The translations under genes were made by a program, and so were the position numbers. 64,000 bases of DNA from Scedosporium boydii (Eukaryota > Ascomycota > Sordariomycetes > Microascales > Microascaceae): contig NJFT01000069.1 of NCBI GenBank assembly GCA_002221725.1, forward strand, positions 1-64,000, given 5' to 3'. The notes beneath the pieces are model-generated. The model searched no databases and was not told the origin of the DNA. It worked only from the letters and a program-made list of their open reading frames with translations. Positions 1 through 11,250 of this stretch are shown here, piece after piece. The first letter of the stretch is position 1. Each line of letters opens with the position of its first letter.

Positions 1-2136
1 GTGGGTAGGCAGTGTGGTGCACCATGCCAGGGCAGTGATCACTGGTGTCGTTTGTTGAAGCTGGACAATGAACCAGGCGCTATCCGGGAAGAGTTTTGGT
101 GGGGGATGTGGCAGTGTCCAGGGCACTGGCACTGGAATGGTGCTGAAGAGTTTGGCAGGACCTGAGAAGACTTGAAGGTACCACTTACTTATTATTACCC
201 GAGTACTCGGCTAGTCCTTGAGGTCTTCCAGGCTTAGGACTCAGACTTGCATTTGGTCTCGACGTAGATTTCGTACTTGTAAAGGTAGGTCAATGAGGGA
301 AACGGAACATGAAATAAATACTGCAGCGGCCGAAAGGAAAACCCTGGGAGCTTTTGAGGGCAGTGTGTGTGTGGGTTTTCAGGAAACTTAGAGAAAAATG
401 GTGGATATCGGAGGAATGAGAGGAATGCTCGGTAACTTTTTTTTTTCTCCTTGGAGAATGTTCTTTGTCTCATTGGCCACGCTGACAAAGTTCAATGTAC
501 CTCTGTACTTTGCACTTTCCCCTTCATGATGATAGGGAAGGAACAACCAATGCCCCTGCTGAAAATCCAACTTCACTGGAGTTTATTTTGGGCACTTTAC
601 ACCGCACTAGTCCAGCTCTTGCCTTCCCCATTTGTTATCCTGGTTGCCTAAGTTCTTGATGGTGCATCTCGACATTGGAGAATTTTCCATTTTATTCTGA
701 GAGAAAACCAATACTCGTACGAATCCAAGGTCTCGAAACTAACTCCATGTTGGCAATAAACATATTCCGATCCGCATGAGTCTGGCATCACAAGATGCTG
801 GATGAGACACCAATTGATCTGATCAAATGGCAGTGCAGCCAGGCAGAATCTGTCTGACGTCCTTGGACCGGGGTCATCTTGGCTTGGTTTTGTGACCTTG
901 AAAAAAAAAAAAAAAAAAAAGAAGAAAAGAGAAAAAAAAGAAACAGCTCGAAAATTTTTTGCCTCATCCTGGACTAAAAAGCGTCTGCTGCCAGCTGTGA
1001 TCCCCACAATCCAATCTTGTCGACGAGTATCAAATACACTACAGTGGCACAATTATAAGACTCTCGATCGTTTGGAAGCTAGAACATACCAGAATCAGGA
1101 ATCAACGTTTCAAAATTCTAGTTGCTAGGCCATTCCAAAGGATGTATTAACGCTGTTACTAGAGAGGCCTTGAACAGGAACATCGGAGGTTCAATGCTCA
1201 ATGCTCATGTTGCAGCAACCCTGTCTCCAAGTCATCCACTCTCAGCTTGCCAAGTAGGATCTCCCAACAACCAGGCTGTTATAGACATACATCACTCGAG
1301 TCTAAAGCCAGAGAGAATGCTCACGATGATGCGGAATACTGTCAATAAACATTGATAATGTACACTTACACATATAAAATATATGCATATATATACTCCC
1401 CCGTCCATGCGTCCTCCATTGCCTCAGAACCATCCATTCCCGCCGTGAAAAGCCGCCCCGCCAAACCCAACAATGAACCATGCGCTCTATACATAATCCA
1501 CACCGCCCAGCACGCCCTTCCCGATTTGGTTTCCTTCTGGTTTCCTTGTATTCTTTTTTTCCTCACCGCCGATGCCCGTGTTTTTATTCCTCATTCTGGC
1601 TCCTCGGCGGTCTTTGACGTTCGAGCCGTCTGCACGAGGAAACCTCGATGCTCGTCCACTGTATTGTGCCATGGTGGACAGTGGTACGTCGTTCGGTTCA
1701 GTATCGGAAGTGTGCCGAAAGTGGTGGCGGGTGTGACATCCGTAATTCTCCGCCGCGTTTACCCTCATTATTGTGTACAATCGCATCGCAAGGCGAGAAA
1801 TCCATGCTTTTCCCTCCCGTTAACACCGGGAATGGAAAACAAAAAAATAAAAGACAATAAAAGAAGAGAGAGAGAGAAGGAAAGAAAGGAAATAAGAGGA
1901 AACGTAATGATGCAATAATATCATCGACAACCCAAAACGCCGGTAGCATGTTTCCTATCCGATGATGCAAAGAACGAAGATGATTAGCTTTCTTCGTCCA
2001 GGGGCAGGAGCGTATATAATAATGCTTCCGCCTCCTAAAGACGCCGTCTAGGCGTTTTCGTCATTTGAGGCCGAGCAACTGGATCGTGATCTTTTCGAGC
2101 AAATTTGTCAGAACCCGTCGGCCGATTAAGCGTCCA
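1..2136. other. Left-edge non-coding block; possible partial exon at 1-180
   Basis: No gene is supported here. Positions 1-170 are open to the window edge on both strands: the plus frame from base 1 gives a Trp/Cys-rich 55-codon reading ending at a TGA near 168, and the minus strand gives an open Pro-rich frame of about 60 codons without a Met. Either could be the end of a gene lying to the left, but neither matches a family I know. A run of 20 A lies at 901-920. The stretch 1350-2136 is probably the 3' flank of the phosphodiesterase gene on the minus strand. Confidence 0.4.
901..920. repeat. poly(A) tract, 20 A
   Basis: Uninterrupted run of 20 A, followed by a further A/G-rich stretch to about 950. 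No ORF ends at a sensible distance upstream, so it is more likely a simple homopolymer than the tail of a retroposed transcript. Confidence 0.8.
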
Positions 2137-5114
2137 TCATAAGTTAGCGTCCGCTGCTGCCGCCGCCGCCGCCGCCGCCGCCACTTGTGCACTCGTAGGC
2201 GTCTTATTGCGCCTAAAGATGTTTAGCGCATTCATCCTAAACCTGCTTGGTCTCTTCCTCAGCGTAGTGCTCTCCGGCTTCCCCGTGCTCCCGTTAGACG
2301 TAGAGTCTTCATCTCGACTCGAGTCGGTAACCGTCACTTCCGGGCGAAGATCCATATCGGGCGCCGAGAGCGTCGGTGGTTGTAATTTGTTAGAGTCGTG
2401 AACCGGTCCCGGAGGCGGCAGCACAACACCAGACGGGCGGTCAATAGATTCCCTGCTGGCAATACTAGTGCCCTGAGTGCTCGGCGAGAGAGGCATCTTG
2501 CCCGTCGTCGCGCTTGTGGCCTGCGAAGTCCAATCCCCAGAGTAAGGGGCCGAGTTGCTCCCATCGGTCGTTTCACTGCTTCGCTGCTTCCCCGACAATA
2601 ACTGCTTTCCGTCACCATAGCTATCGAGTCGGTACCGCATATTAAATGGGTCACTAGCCGCAAAATCGGCGACAGACTCGAACGTTGTGACAATGCCGTT
2701 TACAGCTTTGAAGTCGTCAGTCGTAGAATTCGGACCTCGTTGATTAACCTCCGTCAAGTGGTCGACCGTCGTCGGAAAATATGATACGCCGTTCGGCCTC
2801 GGGAAGTCTAGGGGGGTTACAGGGGTGGTCGGCGCGGCCACTGCCGGAGCCAACACTATCGTTGTCTCAGGGCTACAGCCTTCCACCTCGCTGTCTGACG
2901 CAGCAGGGCAACCCATAGCACTACTGTTGTGAGACGACATGGAACTCGGTGCCGTTTCTGGGCGATAGGAATCGCAGTTTACTTGTACGTCTGCGGCGCC
3001 CGTTTCGAACAGCCCTCGGTTGATCAAAAGTTCCTCGACGGTGTACTTTAGAGAGGGCATGATATCTGCAACTCCCTGGAAGAGAGGAATTGCGAACAAC
3101 TCCATGAACCCAAGCTGAGACTTGATGAGCGAGCTGATATCCTTCTTTGGCTGTGAGGCCAGAGCCGACGGGATGCCAAGTTCTGTTTCCATCGAAGCCT
3201 GTCGAGAGAACTCGTCTGATAATATGTGCATCCACCGCTCAGCCGTGGTATATTGCCGGGCCTATGGGAGCAATTTGGGTTAGCCATCGCCTTCCGCGAG
3301 ATGCCAACGTACTTCCTCAATACTCACCACGTTGCTGATATCAGCACACTTGATTAGAAGGGCACATGCGAGAGATTTTTGGTCATCAATAGTGCGCCCA
3401 TCCCATCCATCGGTTGTATTGGCGGCGCGTAATTTTTCCTGCGTGTCCGATAGCTTTTTCATGTACTCAAAATGGAGACCCATATCCGTTGATAATATCG
3501 AGCTAATCATCAATTTCCTCATCTTTGTGTCTTCAAACGCTACAGGCCAGTAGCGACGGAGGATTTGAGAGAAAGCGGCGCAGTGAAATGACTCGAGAAC
3601 CGACCGGTCGTTGTAGAGCTGGGCAAGCGGGGCGTTAAGGGTAATTAGGAAACCATTGTTTACACCAGGATGACCAACGTCATGGCCGATCGCTGTTATC
3701 AGTAGCGCAAGACCCTCAAAGGGTTGGAGCAGACTGGCTATTGGTGACTTGTCTTGCTCTTGTGACGGCCAAGCAGAAGAAGAATCAACCGGGTAGGCAG
3801 GGAAAGTACCAATATTAACAAGGAAGTTGAACGTGGCCTGGAGAACGTCGACGACGTGCCGGAAATTGTGGTAAGGGACAAAGGTATTATAGGCCGCACG
3901 GCATGCGACGAGAAAGTTGATTAATTGGTCTAGTCCATTATGTTAGCATCTAAAAGGACAACATCGTTTTGAGACAGTTTGCAGCGCTTCTTTCTGATAA
4001 GTAGCGAGGAAGCTTAAAAGACTTTGAAAAAGAAAGTCCACGTTGATACTAACCTGTAGGTATCCGCCATTTATCCAGGGCAGGCATGCTCAAGGCGTGC
4101 TTAAACATGAGCATCGCTCCGACGAGTAGCTCATCGTCAGCAAAGTCGTGGGCAGAGAAATGCCAATCGCCAACAGCGCTGGCGACAGCCAAACGTCGCT
4201 CCTGGGAAATGGCAATCTTGGCGCCTCCAATCGTGTCGTCGTACTCGTGGCCTCGGCGACAGAGGCCCTTCATTAAGCCGGAGACCATGGCCTCGCGGAG
4301 ATAGGAAAACGGCTTTTCCTCATGTACGCCGACCCAAGACAGCTTCCGGCCCCTGCGGACCTCGAGCAAGGCTTGCTGCTCCCTTGCAGCTTCTCTGTGT
4401 GCCCTGTAGGCCTGGACGGCAAGACTTGTCATGGACTTTGTATCCAACGGACTAACGATAACATCCCCGGCGCCTAGATCCACGCATCGCTTCAACAACG
4501 CTGGGCTCGGTCGGAGAGCGCTTAGAGAGTTCGCTTCACTCGTTTCGGTAGCTCCGTTCTCACTAGACACGCAATTGATTATGGGAATGGGAACAACAAG
4601 CTTCGCCAGATTCCGTAAATGCGATTCGGTGATCACCCGTTGCAGCAGCTTTAAACCATACACTTCCTCGTCGGGTGTGTGGATTTGGATCTCGGTGAGG
4701 GGGCTTCTAGAGTGCGGCGATGTAGATCGGGTTCGAGGTCGAGGTTCGGGTATTCGCTCGTTATGGGGCGTATCTATTAATACAATTGTGGGCTTCAAGT
4801 CAAGCATCGAAGAGTCGTGTAGTTTGAACAGGTGGGTAAGGCAAGATGCGCCGGTTGCGCAAACGTGGACTAGAAAGCACATCCTGGGTTAGCGAATGGG
4901 TCAAGGGTTGAATCGGGCCAGATTCCACACAAGTCGACAACGCACCATCACTAAACTCCAACAAGAACCGTAGGTCCTTTCCAAGGCCGCTCGGTCCTAG
5001 CTCGCCGACAACGCTGGCCAAGGTGTTCTCCGAATTGACCAGTGCAGCCTGGATGAGTCCGTCCTGACGGGCATTTCGGTTGACATAGATGACATTATAC
5101 TTTAATTTGTCCAT
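2137..5114 (-). CDS. 3',5'-cyclic-nucleotide (cAMP) phosphodiesterase, high-affinity PDE2/PdeH type
   Basis: Hydrolyses cAMP to AMP and so limits protein kinase A signalling. Four exons: 5114-4946, 4869-4054, 3929-3328 and 3261-2137, with introns of 76, 124 and 66 nt, giving 903 aa. The class I PDE metal site is complete: HNFRH at residues 349-353, GHDVGHPG at about 410-417 and the downstream Asp in ADISN near 524. The N-terminal ~320 residues are a fungal extension without a recognised fold. The C-terminal tail after the catalytic domain is long, Ser/Thr/Pro-rich and ends in a polyalanine run (residues ~889-899). The start is the first Met of the open frame, MDKLKYNV. A two-codon uORF lies just upstream. 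PDE identity is certain; the high-affinity subtype is inferred from the HD-domain sequence. Confidence 0.93.
2152..2182. repeat. GCC/GGC trinucleotide repeat coding polyalanine
   Basis: About ten consecutive GCC-type triplets lie inside the last exon of the phosphodiesterase gene. On the coding strand they give an Ala tract five residues before the C-terminus. Such repeats commonly vary in length between strains. Confidence 0.85.
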
Positions 5115-5123
5115 CGTGGGGTC

Positions 5124-5132
5124 CTACAGCAT
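5124..5132 (-). promoter_or_regulatory. minimal uORF (ATG CTG TAG) before the phosphodiesterase start
   Basis: On the minus strand a start codon at 5132 is followed by one Leu codon and a TAG, ending nine bases before the main ATG at 5114. A second short uORF of nine codons runs 5390-5361. Whether either lies in the mRNA depends on the unknown transcription start. Confidence 0.4.
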
Positions 5133-6916
5133 CCAGTCTCGCGACTGGAGCATTAAGGCCTCACACAAACAACGAAAGTCTCGTCAACTTAACAGCAACG
5201 TTCCACCACCACTCAAACCTAGAAAGGTACAGGAAAACAATTGCGGGAGGGAGGTTTTTTCCCCTTTTTTTCCTCGCGCAAGAGGTCGGCCGGATCGAGT
5301 CGTCGCCCAACAGAACGATGGAATTCTCAGAGACGTGGATTGAAGAGCGAAAGGGGAGGGCTACGGCGATAAGTCGGAGACGGTGACCATGCGCTAGACA
5401 CGATATGGGCTAAAAGTCCAAGAACGACCGCCCTGTTATATATATAGTATCCTACCTTGCGATCACTATGGGAAATATCGCATTGATAGAATAGCCACGG
5501 GACTTGTGGAGGGTTCTGGGAGCGAAAGTCGGTCGAGGACTCGTTATATCTAGGTCGGAATCGAGATCGAGTGATTTCAATTCTTTGGCATGAAGTCGAA
5601 GCAATTCAAGGATCCGATCATTTCCTGATGGGAGAGGGCGCGTTAACCGCAAGCTCTGGAATAGCAATAGTTGAAGAGGGTGCGCCCAAGTGAGGTCTGA
5701 CGATGGTGAAAGGACGACCTCGTACGAAATGATGGGGAGGAGAGTAGAGGACAGGCAAATAAGGTAGATGATCGCGATGGATGGGAATCAGATTGCGCTC
5801 GATTCCCGACGTATTCCTGCTGCGTCGCAGAAGAGGGGAGAGATTGGGATCGCTTCAGGAGAAAGCAAAGAATGCGAGTGGTTCAAGACAAAAGTACAGG
5901 TGGTACAAGTACATGGCGAGAAGGTAATAGCAATGGGAAGGTTGAGGTGAGGTGATTAGGACAAGGTCATGTCAAGAGCTGAAGAAACTGGCAAGGTTGC
6001 GGTGTCGGCGCCGGGACCATGAGATGGGCAGGATTCAACACCTTCGACACAGAAGAGAATGGAAGGGGGGGAGGTAGGATACCGGGAACAATGGGCAATG
6101 GGGAAAATGGATGGAGCTGAGGGTCGAGCGGAGAATCGGGCGTGGGAAGCGAGGCAGGCTCGAAGATTTACCACTAAGAGGCGACGGCAAGGACGAATGT
6201 GGGGGGAAGGAGGATAAAAGGACGGGCTTTCAATTGCTTCAGATAGGCGACTCACTCGACGATCAATGTGATTAGGGTTCCGGGCTTTACCTTTTTTCCC
6301 CCTCAGTTGGGTTGTTCAAAGTCGCCGCACGAGACCGGGGGTCGAAATGTAGCTTGGAAAGGAAAAAAAATTTTGCCCCGAGGCGCCAGCAAAAAGCACG
6401 ATCGTGAGATGAGCAAAAATTAAGAAAAGAGCGAAGAAAAGAAAAGGATCGCAGGCGATTCTTTTTTGGGCTCACAAAAAGAAAGGGCGAAAGCGTCTCG
6501 ACGGAGAGAGCGAAGGCGAAGTCAAAGGCGACGACCACAGGACCCAGTCTCTACTCAGTACTTCGAATGGTGGCAGGTGTTGCAGCGACTAGTCGATGTC
6601 TTGATAGTGGGTGAGTGGGTGGGAGGGGAAGGAACAATGGAGAATAGTCGTAGAAGTGGAGTCGAAATCGGATCCAGTAATAATTACCGGTCGCCAAGTC
6701 CAGCGGTTGCAGAAGTAAGGGGCGTCCAGGGTCTTGTTATAGGAGAAGTAACATTCTAGAAGGTGAGAACAATGGGGTAGGCAGCCGGGAGCAACCCTCC
6801 TGCTCCTTCCGTCTTTGTCATGAAGCAAGAATCACCCGAAAACGCGAGAAATTTTAGTTGGACAGGATGGGACAAGTCAAAACGAAAATCGCACGGTGGA
6901 CTTTCTGGACTTTTTG

Positions 6917-6936
6917 GTACTTCGTACTTCAGTACT
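6917..6936. repeat. tandem GTACTTC heptamer (example of a dispersed motif)
   Basis: Two head-to-tail GTACTTC units followed by a degenerate AGTACT. It is the clearest local tandem of a heptamer that recurs singly throughout the non-coding parts of this window. Confidence 0.7.
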
Positions 6937-8297
6937 CGTCAGACCAATCCTGGGAGTGGCAGCCCAGTGCCCAGTGAGAGGAAGTGCCCTATGGCGTATG
7001 AGGGGAAAAGGTTGATTCAAGACTGACAGATGGGGAAAAAGTCTATTTCAACGAATAAAATTTATCTGGGGCGATAAAAAAAATTCTGAAAAATAAAAAA
7101 TGAAAATAAAATGGAATGACAAAATTTAGAAAACAGCCCAAAGTGGTCCTGCCCGCAAAATGCTGCCCCTTCATCCTCCCATCTGCACGAAGTATACTTG
7201 CACCACCTGCTCCCTGATAAGTACTTCGATGTTGGTAGACAGGCGGGATGAAACTGGGGGGATTGCAAGAGCAAGGTACCGTGGCATTACCCAGGTGCTC
7301 TCCTGCCCAGAATGGTACGTACTTCTTGTTTGTACCTCGCCTTCGTACTCTCAAGTAGATTAGTGTTGCAACTAATTAATACACTACGCGACACTACCTT
7401 CTTCGAGGCAGGGAAAGCAGAGGGCTGGAGACACCCAACTTTTAGTGCTGAGGTACGTATGTACAACGGGCTGGGTCCTCGGTTAGGCTGAATTAAAGGT
7501 ACCGGTTTACCGTAGCGTGCAGAATAGTCTCGTTCGCCTCAGGCCGGAAATCAGAGCAGAAGCTGGCGGAAGAGGCAGAGGAGGCACCGACTTCAATACA
7601 GAACTTTACGGCATGCTTCGTAGACACGAGGAATGTACGACGCAGACGGGAGTGGAGAACAAGAGATAAGGCACAACGATATTATCGACCTATGCTCCAT
7701 ACGAAGTAAAAGCTGGGCGTGTCAGACGACATCTAAGTGGGCTTGAACCCACTCCAAGTGATCAATCACCATTGATATTGATCCTTCGTGCCATCGTGGA
7801 TACGCCTTGTTAAAAGAAGTGGAGGTACTCCGTACACTATGGACTGCTAGCAGAAGTTCATACACTACGACATCGGTAGAGTGTGCATCGAATCACTGGG
7901 TTGCGATTTTGTGGAGGAGAAGCCTTTTTCGCTTGGTGGGTCTGGACAATATTCTGGCCTCCTTCTCGAAAACTCATCGAAGCCTGCAACCTGCTTCCCC
8001 CGTAATGCACGAGGGACGACGACGCAAGCACAATGCCCCTAGTCCGGTAAGATCTCAGGGAAGGTCGCACACTAAGCGTCCAAACTCCACGACACCACCA
8101 CGGGGTGTTCGGCACCGATGGATGGCACGCTGCAGTATTACGCACCAGGGGGGGGATCTGCTCTGTAATCAGTACCAATCAACTCGGGCACCCAGGCTGT
8201 GCTGCGGTCAGGCCTAACGACTTGTCGAATGCTGCGATTAAAGAGGCTGGTCACAAAGTATCGGTGCTGTCAATCTTTGCAGCTTGAAGTGAGCCAT

Positions 8298-8316
8298 TAT
8301 AATACGGGGTATTATA
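8298..8316. repeat. perfect inverted repeat, 8-bp arms, 3-nt loop
   Basis: TATAATAC, GGG, GTATTATA. It lies in non-coding DNA with no gene end nearby, so a transcriptional role cannot be assigned. Confidence 0.7.
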
Positions 8317-11211
8317 CCGTGTCCGCCCCATCCATCAATTATAGTGCCAGTCCACTGTTTTGCGGAGTACACAGGTACCTCGGATGGCAACAATCCAGCT
8401 CTTCGTGTGATAACAACCGCAGAGAAAATTCTCTTACACCAAGGTGTACACAGGTACTTCATCCAAGTACACTCCATATGAAGCAGAGCGGATTGCGGTT
8501 CAGTTTAGAACTCTCATCGAACACCAACACACTCTTGAAGAAGCTTATTGCTTTTTTTGGCTGCAGTGTCAAAGACAGTGTTCCGATTTCCGTTAGACAT
8601 AACCAAAGGTGTCTCGGTGGTATTCGTTTCCAGAATATTAGACGTGATCCATACTCTTCACCAGCGGGTCTTCTTCAGCTTACATTAATAGGAGGCGGAG
8701 GATCAGGTGTTTACAGGCAATGTGTCTGACATGGCCCATACAATTGTACGATTCCAGGCACTAGTTGATGCCATGTTTCGGCGTCCTCGAAATGAGTGCC
8801 AGGTTTCCTTTTCTGACAGACCGAATAAAATCTCCAGAAGGGGAAGGAGCAAAGAGCTGGACACGTTCTTTTTTTTCCTTCCTAGATTGTATCGACATGC
8901 CGAGGCACACTGCCCAGTACCTCTTCGTTACTTCCACTTGAAAAGGATTAGCGTGGGCTTAGGGCGTCAATGTACCGTACTCTTCCTTCGCGGTAGCATT
9001 GGCCAGGGTTGCTTTGGCCCTCCTTGGTTGGCTAGCCCCCCCTTCTTCGAACCTTCTAAATACGCCGTTCCCCACAGGTACTTACTCCAAAGTACCAGGC
9101 TCATCCAGTGAATGGCAACCACCCCAAGACTGGCGATTGCGACTGCGGCGTCCAAGATTGAGCTTCTTAAAGGCGCCGGCTTACGGCTCCATACACTACA
9201 CTAGACAAACGATAGAGGCTGGTTCTTTTTTTAGGGGATCCCGATCCTGTTAGCCTACCGGGGAATGTTGTTCCACCAACTATGGAAGGCATTTCCTCAA
9301 AATCGGAGACCCCGTCCCCACGGAACTGGGCCTTGATGAAAAGGAGTTCTGCGCCGATGTAACAGCGGAACGACGACAAAAGAACAATGGAAAGACGAGA
9401 AGGCCGAGGGAAGGGGAGAAACAAAGGCCAAAATGTGTTAAAATCTTCTTACCATACATCCCCCACCCACCCCCGCACAGGGTTTGGTTGGCAGCCCGTG
9501 CTGTCTTCCTTGGATGAACAGAAGATACCAATACATCGATGAATAGAGGACAAGTACGAAGTAGTGTACCCAGATCCCGCCATGCCCATTCTGACTAAAT
9601 TTCACCGAAACCAGAAACACGAAGCCATGGCCATCTCCCAGTCGCCATAGCCACCCGTTCCGGGAACGATGCCCCGAGTGGAGGGAGGACCGATCGAAAC
9701 CTAAAAGTCCGCCCTAAGCAATTGGTATGTGTGCCTAGTGGAAACTAACGAAGAGGCCAAGGAGTAAAGTGCGACTTCGGTTCTCTCGAGCTTGGTAACG
9801 GGAGAGAGATCCGGTCCCAGGGCTGGATTACTTTGAAGGGATGACGTGTTGGTGAGTGATGGGAAACGACTTCATGGCATTCGTTGACGTGACGGGGGGG
9901 GTTAAACGGGTTATTGATAAGCTGGCCCCGGAAACTTTGGGAGAAACCATTTGATCCAATCTCTAGCATATTTGTTTTTCGTCTCGTCGAATCGTCGTCT
10001 TGGAACCCTCATCTGAAGTTACTTTGAGCCATATTGGCACGGGTCATTAATATCAGCTCATGGTTCAACCATTAAAACCCCCCAATGGCTCAATCGTTGC
10101 TGTTCCCGACAGTCATAAGACGACTACCCTGGGAAAAATCAATTCCTATGAAGTCAAGGTTCTAGATGGGATGTTCGAAGGCATACTACTTCGTACTTTA
10201 GTCGCGCGTATATATTACAATCTGGAGATGTAGCCAATGCCAGATGATATCAGGACGAAAGGGGCAATAGGCGATTTTAGCCGCCATGATATCATCCCTC
10301 CGATTCCCTCGAGCCACTCTGCCTCCGTGAGGGTGCCATCGCCAATGGAGCGGGCGAAGCGGTGCAGCCACGGAGATTAACAACCCTCCTTCAGAGTCCG
10401 TACAGCCCGCCGCAGCAAAAGGCGGCATGCGAGATGCCTGTTCTCGGTGTCGTTAATATGCGAAGTCCGAAGTACGTTGTCCATCCTGAGACATAGTCGA
10501 CATCTCGTGCGGGGGGGGGAAGGATGGTACTCGACGACAAGGCAGCAAAAAGTGTGGGTTGTAAGATGCAAGTTCGAGGCTTGGGGGCGCATTTTGATAT
10601 TACCTCTCAGTCGAAGTATGTTTTGGGGATCGACACAAGTGGCTTTTTCTTGGTTCGTCAACTTGGTCAGATATCACAAAAGGGCGTCGGAGACAGACAG
10701 ACAAGCCACCACAGAGTCCACGACACCCCCAAGTTTTTGGCTCCTCCCACACTGTTGGACGTCATTTTCGAGTCTGGCCAACCACGACGCTGCCCCCTTT
10801 GGAATGCGATGGGTTGCAATGCGTCAACCGACCCTCCGTGCATGCCCTTTAATAATGACGACTGCACGTCCTTTGCTTCGCAGTGTGTTGTTTTGGCTGC
10901 GTCGTGTACTTCGTACGCTTCAACAAGTACGGACTCAAAGCGACTCTTGTGTTTGTGCCCTCCCCAAAGCAACCAAACGGCCCTGCGTCTCCTGCTAGTC
11001 GTCTTATCGCCTTGGCAAAGGGGGCTTTCCAGTCTTCTTTTCTCCTCTTCCTTTTTGGTAATAACTGGCGTCATTTGACTTCCATCGTCCCAGCATCTTG
11101 ACCGGGTGGCGGGCGGTCATGAACATACATACATATATCGCGCCCGCTGGTCTGCGGGCGAGTTAGGGGTCCTGTTTCCGCCCTCGGAATCGTGCATGCT
11201 CCTACAATTGC

Positions 11212-11250
11212 ATTGATGATTGATGATTTCATGATTGATGATTGATGATA
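11212..11250. repeat. ATTGATG tandem repeat
   Basis: Two pairs of ATTGATG units separated by a short spacer. Nearby at about 11300-11375 there are more GATC/GATT-rich words. Simple sequence in the 9.8 kb gene-poor block. Confidence 0.75.

Noticed and set aside
1352..1918. 188-codon plus-strand frame
   Set aside because: Low-complexity ends, no motif, lies in the likely 3' flank of the phosphodiesterase gene.
7720..7760. GGGTTCAAGCCC word that looks like a tRNA B box
   Set aside because: The T-arm does not fold into a 5-bp stem with a 7-nt loop and no A box or acceptor stem is found; it is a simple inverted repeat.
10447..11078. 183- and 184-codon overlapping plus-strand frames, plus a 135-codon minus frame
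   Set aside because: Three overlapping frames of similar length argue for chance; no domain or splice partner.
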